Of a stretch of 64,000 nucleotides of DNA, positions 11,875 through 24,020 are shown in pieces. The notes below the pieces were generated by a model that saw only the letters and a list, made by a program, of their open reading frames with translations, was not told the DNA's origin and did no database searches. Position numbers and translations under genes: made by a program. Origin of the DNA: Combretum micranthum (Eukaryota > Streptophyta > Magnoliopsida > Myrtales > Combretaceae); contig JAMXBD010000057.1 in NCBI GenBank assembly GCA_024138025.1, positions 186,001 through 250,000 on the forward strand, written 5' to 3'. Position 1 is the first letter of the stretch; every line of letters starts with the position of its first letter.

Positions 11875-12900
11875 TAGCCGTGGTAGGAGAAGGAGATATC
11901 AGGAGGAAAACCTCCAACCAACCTAATATAGAAGAAGGGCAACAAGCTGCCCCACCTCCAAAGCCTCCCGCCGATGCTACTGAAGTAGCCTTTCAAGCCA
12001 TGCTTGGACAGATGGCACAAATGACTCAAGTGCTTGAAGCACTTCAGCAAACTCTACCAGCACAGGCACCAGCTCCAGCTCCGCCACCACCGGCACCGCA
12101 AGCTTCTATAGGGATGCCGGCATAAGAAAGCGCACATTCTCATACCGCGCCCTTGCCTCCTCCACCCTAATGAGGCCATATAAGAGCTCCCTACCTAAGT
12201 TCATCAAGAGTAACAGGTACTTTGAAGGAGTTTTTGGAAAACCTGATGAGGCTGAGGATTGGTTAGCTCAGATAGAGCGATCTTTCAATCATTTGAGGTG
12301 CCACACCACCTGAGAATTGACTACGCACTTACATGCTTAGGCTCAAAGCACGAGTTTGGTACGACTCCAAGCAAAGAGAACTCATGCCACCAATCACTTG
12401 GGAACAGTTCCGCCATGAGTTTTTGGAAAACTACTTCCCCGGTAGTCTCCGAGTGCAATTTAGTGCTGATTTCCTGCACATTGCTCAGAAAGGCCGAACG
12501 GTGGAGCAATATGAAACTGAATTTAGTAGGTTACTGCAGTATGCTCCGGATTCTTACAAGTATAGTGAGCTCAAAAGACAAGTTTTCTTGAATGGTTTGG
12601 ATGAGGAGTTGAGGATGAGGCTGGAGGAATTTGATATTAGATCGTTTAGAGAATTAGTGGAAAGAGCCCGGATAGTGGAAGGGGCTAAGAAGAGAAAGGG
12701 CAAGAGTGCAGAAAGGACACCTTCGGTATTTAGAAGGAAGTTTTATGGGGGATCAGGATTGAATTCTCCCAAAAGAAGTTCAAGCCGTCTTATGGCTTTA
12801 AGAGTAACACTAGTGGGGGACAGCCTACCCCTAAAGGTGTTAGTTGCTGGAAATGTAAGGGGATCACTGCCCCAAGAGATGCCCACAGTTAAGGGATAAG
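11875..12900 (+). pseudogene. gag: gag of the chromovirus
   Basis: Encodes the capsid-like protein. The N-terminal Arg-rich start is readable from about 11,877 (PRGRRRRYQEENLQPT) but the expected ATG reads ATA. The frame then shifts to one giving a Pro/Ala/Gln-rich stretch (QQAAPPPKPPADA, APAPAPPPPAPQ) that ends at 12,125. The retrotransposon gag domain follows at 12,333-12,720 with RVWYDSKQRELMPPITWEQF, FLENYFPGSLRVQ and LDEELRMRLEEF. Another shift near 12,780-12,850 breaks the link to the zinc knuckles. At least three frame breaks make it non-functional. Confidence 0.82.
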
Positions 12901-13118
12901 TGTTATTTCTGTGGCGAACCATCTCACAAGATTACTGATTGCCCAAGGAGGGCTACCACCATATGTTTTGTTTGCAAGCAAAAGGGTTATTTTGCCAATG
13001 AGTGCCCACAAGGAAGGATGCCCCAGCTAGATCTTTTGGAGGATCAGCAGTGGCAAGACCAGGAAATGGGATCGGTGGAAATAATGGTAGCCGCTCTGCG
13101 TCAGCAATGCATGGGATG
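12838..13118 (+). pseudogene. gag: gag zinc-knuckle region of the chromovirus
   Basis: Contains CYFCGEPSHKITDC (12,901-12,942) and CFVCKQKGYFANEC (about 12,966-13,007), each with the C-x2-C-x4-H-x4-C or closely similar nucleic-acid-binding pattern (the second has Tyr where the His is expected). A third, earlier knuckle CWKC...C is broken by a frameshift near 12,850-12,890. This domain binds the RNA genome during particle assembly. Confidence 0.72.
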
Positions 13119-13384
13119 AAGGTCTATAACCTTGAAGGACGATGAGTATGTGAGGAGATGGGAGAGGAAGATTGCGGATTGGCTGCTCTTGAGGAAGATA
13201 GTGGTCCGGACTTCGGCCTTGTTACAGGTACATCTCCTACTTTTTGCTCTTGTTTATCTGTTGTTTTTAAGTTGTTAAGACTCAAGTTTAATGAAAGAAA
13301 AACAAGCTCAGTAAAATTAAGGAAATTAGGCAAGTGAGTTGGGATGGTATGAAGTTAGTAATTAGTAAGTGTTGGACGCAGGAC

Positions 13385-13920
13385 ACATATGGGTAGCTAA
13401 GGCGACTGCCTATGCTTTGTTTGACGGGAGCCACACACCCATTTATCACCACCAGATTGGCTGGACAAGTTGGTTTACCAATAGTCACTGTTGCCTCTAG
13501 CTTTCGTGTTAAAACCCCTACTAAAAGCATTGTGACAACAAATGAGATGTTAAAGGATTGTCCAATGGATTTTCACGGACATAGTACGAGGTGTGATTTA
13601 ATAGTGTTGGAGATGAGTAGATATGAAGTAATTTTGGGAATGAGTTGGTTAGCCGTTGCTACAGCCGTTGTGGACTATCGAAAGAAGAAGGTGAGTTTTA
13701 AGGATGCTAATGGATTGGATGTTGAGTTTACAGGTGAGACCGTATCTCCAAGAGGAACAGACCTAGGCACATTTAAATTGATCATGGATGGAGAGATTGA
13801 AAGTGAAAATTTTCTTAATGCAACGGAAAAAGAGGAAGGATTACCTAAGATTGAGGATATAACAGTTGTCAAGGAATTTTCCGATGTCTTTCGGACGAGT
13901 TACCAGGTTTACCTCCTAAA
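13385..13920 (+). pseudogene. pol: Aspartic protease of the chromovirus pol
   Basis: The protease frame gives TGATHPFITTRLAGQVGLPI, then DLIVLEMSRYEVILGMSWL, the flap and C-terminal words of the gypsy protease. The active-site word should read LFDSGATH; here the sequence reads LFDG then TGATH in another frame, consistent with loss of two bases at 13,421-13,428. The catalytic Asp and the rest of the domain are therefore in different frames and the enzyme cannot be made. Confidence 0.75.
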
Positions 13921-14690
13921 AGAGAAATAGATTTTGAGATTGACTTGGTGCCAAACACTGAGCCGATATCAAAATCGTACCGTATGGCCCTGTTGAGTTA
14001 AAAGAATTACAAAAGCAATTGCAAGAACTCTTGGACCAAGGATTCATAAGACCAAGTGTGTCACCATGGGGTGCACCTGTGCTATTTGTTAAGAAAAAGG
14101 ATGGGTCAATGAGGTTATATGTGGATTATCGGGAATTGAATAAAGTTACCATCAAGAATAAGTATCCACTTCCAAGGATTGATGACCTTTTTGATCAATT
14201 ATAAGGAGCAAGTGTATTTTCATGGATTGACCTACGATCAGGATATCACCAGTTAAGAGTCAGACCCGAAGATGTACCAAAAACTGCTTTTCGGACTCGT
14301 TACGGACATTATGAGTTCTTAGTAATGTCTTTTAGATTAACAAATGCTCCTGCTACCTTTATGGACTTGATGAATCGGGTATATAAATCCTTGCTGGATA
14401 AGTGTGTGATTGTGTTTATTGATGATATTTTGATTTACTCAAGGACGAGGGAGCAACACGAAGAGCACCTTCGCGTGGCATTACAAACCTTAAGGGAACA
14501 TAAATTGTATGCCAAGTTTTCCAAGTGTGACTTCTGGCTAGACAGGATCTCGTTTTTGGGCCATGTTGTGTCAGGTGAGGGCATATCTGTAGACCCCAAA
14601 AAGATTAAGTCTGTGGTAGAATGGAAGCCACCTAAGATCGTGACTGAAGTAAGAAGCTTTTTGGGATTAGCGGGGTATTACAGGAAATTT
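13870..14690 (+). pseudogene. pol: Reverse transcriptase of the chromovirus pol
   Basis: Copies the element's RNA into DNA. Motifs in order: EFSDVF (13,873), frameshift near 13,900, [54 protein letters not shown], then an in-frame stop TAA at 14,202-14,204 where CAA (Gln) is expected, then [27 protein letters not shown] and the catalytic [10 protein letters not shown] near 14,410-14,440. All three catalytic Asp positions are still readable. The stop and frameshifts inactivate it. Confidence 0.88.
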
Positions 14691-15190
14691 GTCCAAGACT
14701 TTTCCAAGATAGCCAAGCCGTTAACTCAGTTGACACAAAAGAATGAAAAGTTTGTTTGGACAGGAAAGCGGGATCAAAGCTTTCAAGAATTGAAACAAAG
14801 ACTTGTTTCTGCTCCGATCTTGGTTTTGCCAAACCCCGAGAAACCCTACACTGTACATAGTGATGCCTCGAGAAATGGTCTCGGATGCGTTCTCATGCAA
14901 GAAGGGAAGGTGATTGCATATGCATCAAGGCAGCTAAGGCCACATGAGCAAAATTATCCCATGCATAACTTGGAGCTAGCCGCAGTTGTCTTTGCTTTGA
15001 AAATATGGAGACATTACCTTTATGGACAAAGGTGTGAGATCTACACTGATCACAAAAGTCTTAAGTATTTGTTCACCCAAAAAGAGTTGAACATGAGGCA
15101 ACGAAGATGGCTAGAGTTAATTAAGGATTACGATTTGGGAATTAATTATTGCCGGAAAGGTAAACGCGGTTGCCAATGCCTTAAGTCGTA
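14691..15190 (+). pseudogene. pol: RNase H of the chromovirus pol
   Basis: Removes the RNA strand during reverse transcription. The open frame from RT runs through [30 protein letters not shown] (catalytic Asp), [24 protein letters not shown] (catalytic Glu) and [25 protein letters not shown] (catalytic Asp). It is open and motif-complete to about 15,150; the frame then changes in the linker before integrase, where the usual DALSR reads in another frame (NALSR near 15,170-15,190). Confidence 0.85.
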
Positions 15191-16330
15191 AGAATCATGG
15201 TGAAGTTGCAACTCTTTTGACTGACCAGAAGGAATTGATAAAAGAATTTGAGAAGTTAAGCATTGAATTTGTTGGGCAAGACTTAGAGGTAGAAATAGCA
15301 AGTTTGGTGTTGGAACCAACTTTAGTGGAAAGGATTAAAGAGGCTCAACGTTATGACGAAATGATTCAAAGGATAAAGAAGGAAGTTCAGGAAGGGAAGT
15401 ATACTGATTTTACAATAGATGAAGATGACGTGATAAGGATGAAAGGACGATTGTGTGTGCCCGATGATGAAGAGATGAGGAAGGAAATTATGAGTGAAGC
15501 ATACAATTCTGGATATACGATACCCGGGAGGAACCAAGATGTATCAAGACCTTAAAGGACATTATTGGTGGAATGGAATGAAACGTGATGTGGCAGATTT
15601 TGTGATTAAGTCCAACATGCCAACAAGTGAAGGTAGACATCAAAGGCCAGGTGGATTGTTAAAACCTTTGCCTATACCAGAATGGAAATGGGACCAGATT
15701 TCCATGGATTTTGTTTGTGGTTTAAGGACACCGTCAGGTCATGATGCCATATGGGTTGTGGTGGATCGGTTAACTAAGTCTTTTCATTTTGCCAATAAGT
15801 ATGACTTTCTCCATGGATAAATTGGCGAGATTTACATGAAGGAAATTGTTCGCTTACACGGAGTACTCGGGATTGTGTCATATCGAGACCAAGGTTTGTG
15901 TCTAAGTTCTGGGTGAGCTTGCAGAGGTGTATGGGAACAAAGTTACACTTTAGCACAGCTTACCATCCGCAGACTGATGGACAGTCTGAAAGAACAATTC
16001 AGACTTTGGAAGATATGCTTCGGGCATGTGTGATGGAATTCAAGGGAAGTTGGGAAGCGCACTTACCTTTGGTTGAGTTCGCTTACAACAATAGCTATCA
16101 CTCGACCATCAAGATGCCGCCTTATGAGGCCTTATATGGACGTAAGTGTAGATCTCCGTCGTTTTGGGACGATGTAGAAAGATGGTTCTTGGACCCGATC
16201 TTATGCAAGATGTAGCCGACAAGGTCCGGATAATCCAACAACGGATGAAGGAAGCCCAAGATAGACAAAAGAGTTAGGCAGATATAAAAAGAAAGGTTCT
16301 CGAGTTTCAAGTGGGAGATCATGTGTATTT
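15191..16330 (+). pseudogene. pol: Integrase of the chromovirus pol
   Basis: Should insert the DNA copy into the genome. The N-terminal zinc site is lost: the His pair is damaged near 15,500-15,530 and the CxxC reads SNMPTS near 15,610-15,625. In the core, VVVDRLTKSFHF keeps the first Asp (about 15,757-15,790), but the second catalytic Asp, normally in SDRD, reads SYRD (about 15,880). [12 protein letters not shown] keeps the Glu region (15,985-16,020). Stops and frame changes at about 15,820, 16,215 and 16,275 finish the damage. Confidence 0.83.
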
Positions 16331-16745
16331 AAAGATAAATCCTATAAAGAGTATTCACCGAGTTCGCTCACAAGGAAAGTTGAGCCCCCAGTATATTGGT
16401 CCCTTTGAAGTATTGGAATGGATGGGAGAGCTGGCATACGCCTTGCCTTGCCACCAAATCTTTCGGGAGTGCACAATGTTTTTCACGTCTCGGTTCTTCG
16501 CAAGCATGTAGCTGACCCGGATCTGATCATAAAATTGGAACCAGTGTTACTAAAGGAAAACCTCACTTATGAGGAGGACCCGGTGCAGATCTTGGATAGA
16601 AAGGTACAAAAATTAAGGAATTTAAGTATGTAAAGGTCCTCTAGAGAAATCACACCCACGAGGAAGCAACTTGGGCAGCAGAAAACGAGATGCGGCAGAA
16701 GTATCCAAACCTATTTAAAGAATCAGGTAAGCCGTTCAAGTTTTG
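16331..16745 (+). pseudogene. pol: Integrase C-terminus and chromodomain of the chromovirus
   Basis: Reads KLSPQYIGPFEVLEWMGELAYAL, then in a shifted frame LRKHVADPDLIIKLEP, LTYEEDPVQILDRKVQKLRN, and after a stop the words EEATWAAENEM and YPNLF. This is the chromodomain that in chromoviruses tethers integration to marked heterochromatin. It requires several frame changes to be read through, so it survives only as a relic. Its presence is the main reason for the Tekay/Del call. Confidence 0.78.
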
Positions 16746-16775
16746 AGGACAAAAATTTGTTTAAGATAGGTAGGT

Positions 16776-19700
16776 TGTAACCCCGGTTTTCTTAATAACC
16801 GAGTAAACTCCGTAAATCGGAAACCAAAACCCTAAAAAGAATTAGTACAAGCAACCTAGGAACCCTAGGTCCGACTTTTCTTTGATTTCTATATAAAAGA
16901 ACCTCTATAGAATAATTTAATGTGGATTATTGTTTTATAGTATATTTCATACCATACAAAGTTTTGATTTCGAAAAATTTTCTATTTCGGGCTTTCACGA
17001 GCTCCATTACGGAAAAGCGAGCCCCAAAACTAGAAACTTAGAAAAATATTCCAAAATACTCTTTAGAACCGAAATTTTATAAGGATTTCAAAAATATATG
17101 TTTTATAATTTTTCGGGTTATAAAAATTACAGTTATAACCTTTTTCCGTATTTTCGTTACTACCGGTAAAGTAGATGTCTTATCTACTATTTGCTACTAT
17201 TCACAAGTACAACCTACTGCATACACACCCATAACCTAGTCTTACAACCTTACAACTACTCATTATATTTTCCTTTCCAAGAAATTTTTGTTTTTTACTA
17301 AATTATTACATTTAATGCATTTTATTACATAAATTTCAATTTCAAATAAAATCAAATCTCTCCCTCTCTCTCTCCTAGTGGCCGGCGCCCCCCTTCATTT
17401 TTCTCCCTCAATTTGTTTTATTTTGTCTCATTTTATTACTTAAAACAAACCCTAATTTCATCTAATATAAATAGTCTTTTATTTTCTCTCTCTTTCATTT
17501 TATTTCATTTGTTTCAAAAGCTTACAAAAGTCTCTCTTCTTCCTCCCTCTTGCCGTGACACTCAACTCACCACACACACACACACAAGCTTCATTTCTTC
17601 TCCATTTCTCATCTATTTCAAGCTTTAGGTGATGATTTTAAGCCTTACTACCATCTAATCTTGTAATGGCAAGATTATTCATGAGTGTTTTCACTCCAAG
17701 TCCCCACGAGCACCTGCTAGGGACAAGAAAATACTACTACATGAATATCAAGCCATCACAAGAGTAGATCTTGTGTTTGATTAAGTTTTTGTTAAGATAT
17801 CTTCATGTTCATGCATGTAAAAGTAGAGTAAAGTAGAGATCTAGCATAAAATTCCATGTTCATGGCTTTAAACTTCATTTCATGCATCATGAGTGGTAGA
17901 TCTAGCTCTTAGCTGCTTTTGCCATGCTTGACATTTATGATCTTAAGGATGATTTATGTTTCATGCATTAATGCTCATAAAGGCTTTGTTTTGTGTGTAT
18001 AGATGTTGTAGTTGGTAGATCCTTAGGCAAATAAAATAAGGAACTTGCAAAGGAAAAGTTTTTGTTTGAAATGTTCAAAGACAAATTCGTTTGATTTCAA
18101 AACCCTATTTTAAAAACCCTTTTATCAACTTTAAAACTCATGTTTTATGTGAAAAATGAAGGATATAGGTAATAAGTATCCTTAAGTAGTGATTTTTATG
18201 AGTTGAAATGAGTTTTGATGAGAATAATGTATAAAACAAGAAGTGGAATCTAGATGAAAATTTTGAGTTAGTAGTCAACATATGAAATTCGTAATTTTGA
18301 ATGTAGGCCATAAGAACACCTATCGTCTAAGCTCAAAATAGAAGTTTTATGTATTAAATGGAGTCCTTAAGTAATAGGTATCTTAAAGTCTTAATTTTTA
18401 ATGCATTGAACAAGTTTTTCCCAAAAGAATCATTCAAAAATTTAATTTCAAGAAATTCTGATTTTTGGATAAATCCTATTTGAAAACATATTTGCAAAGT
18501 GTAAAATGCAATTTTTATGTAAAATGAAGGCTTAGGTAATAGGTAAAATGAAGACTCAATTCAAACAAGGATAATTTGATTTTCTTGAGAGAATAACTCC
18601 AAAACAAATGGGATGGTCAAAGTTAGGAAACTAGTTTTCTTGAAAGTGTATAGTCATGGAGTTTCACAAATAAGAAGTTTCTTAATTTTTCCTTTTAGTA
18701 AATAATGTCAAAAGCATACATGCATCAAGTTCATATCATATCATTCATGATAGGAAATCATCAATATTGCATGTGTAGTTAAAACTATATGCTAGAAACA
18801 CCACAAACATTCACAAAACTATTTTTCGGAATTGGAATCTTTGACCGATCAGGACTGATCAGCTTATTCCGTGACCTAAACCTTTTCGAAACTTGAAAAT
18901 AATATTAGGAATAGATAGATCTTTCAAAGTAGATAGAATCGGTATATTATATGCTCAATTCCGAGTTAAAATGAGTTAGATATGGTCATTTAAAGTTTGA
19001 CTTTAGCTTATGCGGGAATTGACGAACCTAGTAGTTAAAATTTTTAAGTTATTAGAACTTTGTAAGAAATACTTATTTTCGGGTATTCCTTGTACTTAGG
19101 TGAATTGGAGGATGGATTTCCACTCCCCGAGGACTACTACGACTAGTGGATTTCTCTCCATGGCCGAGTGAGTTCATTTCTTAAATAGTTGTGCTCATGT
19201 ATGTGCTTGTAATCGTAGAGCATTAGAATTAGGAAAAGATAAAATTATGATGATTTGTGACCTAATCTTGGTTAAATGAATGATAAGTATATCGAGAGGG
19301 GACTTGTTGATAAATCATTGTATGAGCTAGAATAAACTTGGATTGTCCGAAATTCTCTATGATCGCATTTAATCTACTTAATTAATATGCCACGATTATA
19401 TGAATAAACTGTACATGCATATCACGTAGTGAGTCATATTGCATAAGTTGTTATATCTTTATGGGAATAAAGCATGATAATTTGAGCAACGAGGGGCCTG
19501 TAAACTCGGTTATTGGCGTATGGGTTGGAATTAAAAATGTGCATGGGTAGGCACCTGTATAAACCACAGTAAAAATTTAAATTGGTGGATAGGCACCTGT
19601 ATCAACCATAATAAGAAGTGAGAAGTATTTAAATGATGGTCGCATGGGCCTAAAACACTAACCCAGAATGGAGGGCGTAAATCCATTCAACATAAGATTT

Positions 19701-20275
19701 CCGGATGTCTTATGTATTGTATGTTCATGTGCTTGTGCATTCATATGGTTGCTAATAACTTATCTGTTATATACTACTATTGAGTATTAAATATTTGGAA
19801 ATGAATCTCACTAAGCCTGTAGCTTACACCTCGATATTTTTTTTTTTTTTTGGTGGTGTTCTTACTTTTGGATGTTCCAAGAGAACACATTTCACAGGGT
19901 TATCTTTTGGATGAAGGAGCTTTTGAAGAAGTCGGGACCTAGCTAGAGGCGTGGACTTCTAGAAAAATCTCTTTAACATAAACCCTAATGATTGTAATAT
20001 GGTTTTAGACTGGATAGACTTCTATTATTATTTTGGCGGGGGTATGCCCCCTTGATTTTTGTAAAACTCAACTTATTTATCTCGTTGTGATTTCTATTCT
20101 TAATGCTAATGTATGCCTTTTTTAGACTATTCGATTCAAAGTGTAATCCTAAAAGTTGTACAAGTACACCTTACACCCGAAATGTAAACTTATAGGATGA
20201 CTAAGGTTGTCATACTTAAATTTAAATATCGAGTGTGGTGGAATGTCGCGTTTTGATACCCTTTGGGACGTGACA
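16776..20275 (+). repeat. 3' LTR of the chromovirus, 3.5 kb
   Basis: Begins TGTAACCCCGGTTTT just after a short purine-rich run and ends TTTGGGACGTGACA. Its last 1.14 kb matches the truncated 5' LTR. It contains a TATA box at 17,466-17,473, then a CT-rich leader and an (AC)n run at 17,571-17,585. No gene lies in it; the small frame at 17,413-17,628 is CT-rich leader. Confidence 0.88.
17466..17473 (+). promoter_or_regulatory. TATA box of the chromovirus 3' LTR
   Basis: TATAAATA followed by a pyrimidine-rich leader. This is the only promoter copy left, because the 5' LTR lost this segment; any transcript started here would run outward into LTR C. Confidence 0.65.
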
Positions 20276-22596
20276 GCAATTACTCAAGGGGTTGATATAA
20301 ACAGTCCAAATACTTACATCTCCTATATCTATTCCAAATAAGTAATCTCATCTGGAGTTTATAGCCGTTATTCAACTTTACTTAACTTAATCCATAACAT
20401 CATTTAGTTCACACGTCCCCGTAAACATTGAACTAAATCATATTACTTCCTCTTAAGTGTAAGCAAACGTTACACAGTTACTACACTCTCTATCGATTAC
20501 CCGCTTAACCATAAAAGAATCACTATTGCATCATAGCGTACCGTTGCATCATGTAATAGTCATTCCATCATGACAAAAGGTTAAAGTGGCTATATCTAAC
20601 ATGTCTTTGCACTATGATAGGTTGCCGCTCCTCAAACCAGATTAAATGGCGTAATAGACAATCAATTCAATCAATTATTAAGCTAACTTAAATTATGTCG
20701 AGTTCAATTATGCCTATTCCTAATATACAACAATCAAGCTACTGCGTACCTGAACTTAGTAGAGAATCACTAGTTTCAATCAGAGGAAAATCAACTGAAG
20801 AACCCTTTACTAAATTCAAAATAAAATCAATAATTGTACTTAAATTATACATACAACATAACTAATTCTAGTTCAACAATCATGGAAATTCAGTTATGTG
20901 TTAAATCTACAAATCCACTTAATTCATGCTTAATTATATCACCCAATCATCATTACGCATCAAATATAATTAATTTATCTCATTTTAGTCCGAAAAGGCT
21001 CATTTCTAAGCAAACACACATTCAACAAACAAAACAAGTTTTAAACTTTGTTTGAAAATTGTATCAGTTGAAAGGAAACAAAATTTAAGCATTTATACTT
21101 TTGAAATTGGTAAAAACTTAAAAAATAACGGTTGTAGATCTCTTTTTAAGCTTTCCAATGCAACTTGAATCACCTCAGAGGTCGGATGAAAAAGTCATGG
21201 TTAAAATATGATTAGGCTGCAAAATAGGGGAAGGCTGCACAACCTGTGTACGCTGGTAGCGTATAAAATTTTGCTTCTGTAAAGTCACGAGTAAATATAC
21301 ACTACATGGGTAGTGTATGTAGAAATTCGATTCTGTGGAGTCGCGAGTAATTCTACATGACATGTGTACAGGGTAGTGTACAATTGGAAAATTTTTGAAA
21401 CGTGATTCCCCTGTTTTCTTTGTAAAAATTACATATTCAAAAATTCTTCAAACTCATTCTAAGCTTCCCAAAGCTTGTTATATATTCTTAAAACCATTCA
21501 ACAAACACAAACTCCTCTTCAATCCATCTATCACTCAACTACCACATCAAACACAAATTACATCTCAACTCTACAAGCCCATTACACTACTCAACCCTTC
21601 CAAATTCATATACAATACATATTACAAGCTCCTTTAGCAACATAACATTACTCAAACTACCATCAAAGCATAGAAATCATCCTATCATAATTTAGCATAT
21701 AAACCCTATTCTAATAAAAGCACAACTTCAAGTATACATAAAGCAAAAGAAACACACTTACCATAAGAACTTTGTACCTTGGTTTAGGAGTCTTGTTGCA
21801 AGCTTTTGATGGTTTAATTTGTAGAAGTTGAAGGGGTTAGTGATATATAACCATAGGTGGCTTTTGAAGAAGAGAAAAATGGGGCTTTTGAAGAAGAGGA
21901 AAATGGGGTTTTTAGCTTTCTAAATGAGTGTTTTGGATGTCTGAAAATTTCATACGAATTTTGCACTATTTGAGATGATATTTATCCTCTTTGTTGATTT
22001 TTGAGGCTGCCTCAATTAAGGCTTTAAGTGGGCTTAGTTTTAGTTAATAAATGAGCTTATTTTGGGGCATTAAAGGTGGGTATTGACTTTATTTTGTGAC
22101 TAAAATTTCTACTAAGTTTATGGGCATTTAAAAGCTTATTTTGAAAATTTCTATGCCAAATTCATACATATTAATACATATAAAAAAATATTAATTATAC
22201 TTCACACACATTAATATATATAAAACAAAAGCATTAATTATTATCTCACATATACATAATTATTATATTCAATCTACACCAATAATCACATATAATTCAC
22301 ATTTACATAAGCATACACATTTTATTACAATTCTATTCCTACATATTCATTTTCATATATCAAATTCATTTCAAACTTAATATTTATAACTAATATCATA
22401 TTTACATAAAAATTAAATTATTAAATAAATTAGGTTATTTAATTTATCGAGTCAAGTTTCCCATCAGGTCATAACTATGACCCATGATCCGACCTTAAAC
22501 TCTATAGGGTCGTAAAATTTTTCTCAAACCCATACCAAAACCCTATAGAGTTTTTAATGGGTCAAGTACCCTATACTAACCAGATGTGACTACACA
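20276..22596 (-). mobile_element. Antisense LTR C, second part (right border uncertain)
   Basis: Resumes the LTR split by the chromovirus. Matches to the antisense of LTR B include GGGGTTGATAT, TTGCCGCTCCTCAAACCAGATT and ACTGCGTACCT, in the right order, plus a conserved block at 21,132-21,200. A TATA-like TATATATC lies near 21,843-21,850 on the minus strand. The right border is a guess at a CA near 22,596; no target-site duplication is visible. No coding capacity. Confidence 0.65.
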
Positions 22597-23639
22597 ATAA
22601 TAGTAGGGTTTAGCAAAGCTGTGTGCAAATTGGGCCATGATAGCTATGACTCATTCAAGGTTCTAATGTTCTCTTGTAATAGACGTATTATTTATGCATT
22701 CTCAAATACATCTTCATATGTATTGTTGTCTTGATTGGCTTCCTTCAATGGTGATATGGTTTGTTCGGTAACCTCAAGGTTAAATTCTTACTCTTGGATG
22801 GTGTTATTAGAAGAGTTAATCGTCTTCTTCTTCAGAGGTGCTATTGTTAGGTTCATAACTCACTTTTCCTAGTGCCAAAAATGTAGACAATGGGAGTCTG
22901 GTTAGTGATCTCATGTGTACCTTGTATGCCTCATATTACACGTAGCCTTAAAGAAGTAGTGTAGTAATTAGACATAGAAATGACTTAGAAAGAAATGGTA
23001 GGAAGAGGGAGCAAACAATTTCAAGAAGTTCAAATGTATACATGATCAGGTGGAGGAGCTATGTAATATTAATCTATATTTTTAAGAAAGGTAATGTGTT
23101 CTTCATTTTAAACTCTATTTGATCTTCTAAGATTATAATCTGATAGGATAATGGTGTTTCTTGAGGGTACTTATAGAGTCTAGTCATTGCATCACATGGA
23201 TTGTAAACAATTGAGATGGGTTCTCTTGTTATTGAATCCCTGCATAGGCTTCTGTTGAGTTCAAACTCATAGAAAGTCACTTTAAGTGCATGAACTTTCT
23301 AGAGAATGGTTAAGGGAGGATGATTTAGTCCTAGAATCCATGCTCCAAATCTATCAGCAAATCTAGATGAAATGGCCCTAAATAAACAATGGACTTCTTA
23401 TATCTTCCCACCTAGTTTAAAAAGTCAAATCCAACTATTTTGATATAATTAAATTTAACCCTTAATAGTTTACATTTTTCAATGTAGTGAAATGTGCGAC
23501 TAGTGCACACGTTGTCTTATGCAATGGGATAACGGAATCAGCCTCACGTATGGAGTACAAATTAAAAGACGGATGCGCTCACAATTGAGAGCTTCTATTT
23601 TCAATGCTATGGAAAACATATTGATCTACAGTATTAAGG
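22597..23639. other. Unassigned repeat-like DNA
   Basis: No family recognised. A minus-strand open frame at 23,074-23,280 has no domain I know. The composition is less AT-extreme than the flanks, suggesting an old unidentified transposon piece. Confidence 0.4.
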
Positions 23640-24020
23640 CAATAAGATAAGAATAAGAAGTAAATAACACTTGAAGATATTAACGTTTAAGATAAATTAT
23701 TTAAGGTATTAATGTTTCAAATAGTTAAAAAAAGTATTAACATTTTGTAAAATGAATAGGTATTAACATTTATAAAGTTCATTTAAGATATTAACATTTC
23801 AATTAGTTTTCAATTAAAGTTTCTAACTTTTCATTAATGGTCAATTATTAATACTTTATTTGACTCACTTTACAAAACATAGATATATCTTTTTAACCAC
23901 TTAAAACATTGATATTTTAAATGAATTTATCCTCAATCGTTGATTTCTCTTTTGATCAATTTAAAATATTGATACCTTAAATGAACTTACCCTCAAATAT
24001 TAATATCTTTCGATATAATT
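23640..24020. repeat. Palindromic AT-rich repeat (MITE-like), copy 2
   Basis: The left half has the words AAGATATTAACG, AAGGTATTAATGTTTCAAA and TAGGTATTAACATTT. The right half carries their complements (CATTGATATTTTAAATGAA, TTGATACCTTAAATGAACTTACCCTC), so the whole can fold into an imperfect hairpin of about 380 bp. The same words in the same order occur at 38,860-39,235 and partly at 7,981-8,305. Confidence 0.65.

Larger units (their letters stand above)
10165..20275 (+). mobile_element. Ty3/gypsy chromovirus (Tekay/Del-like), near-complete but defective
   Basis: Order: truncated 5' LTR (10,165-11,300), primer site (11,308-11,320), gag with CCHC knuckles, protease, reverse transcriptase, RNase H, integrase, chromodomain, 3' LTR (16,776-20,275). 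The C-terminal chromodomain and 3.5-kb LTRs point to the Tekay/Del clade. The 5' LTR lacks about 2.35 kb of its start, so the element has no promoter of its own on that side. Frame breaks and stops occur in gag, protease, RT and integrase. It lies inside antisense LTR C. Confidence 0.9.

Noticed and set aside
12259..12591. Plus-strand open frame overlapping gag
   Set aside because: Wrong frame for gag; the true gag words are read from 12,333 in another frame.
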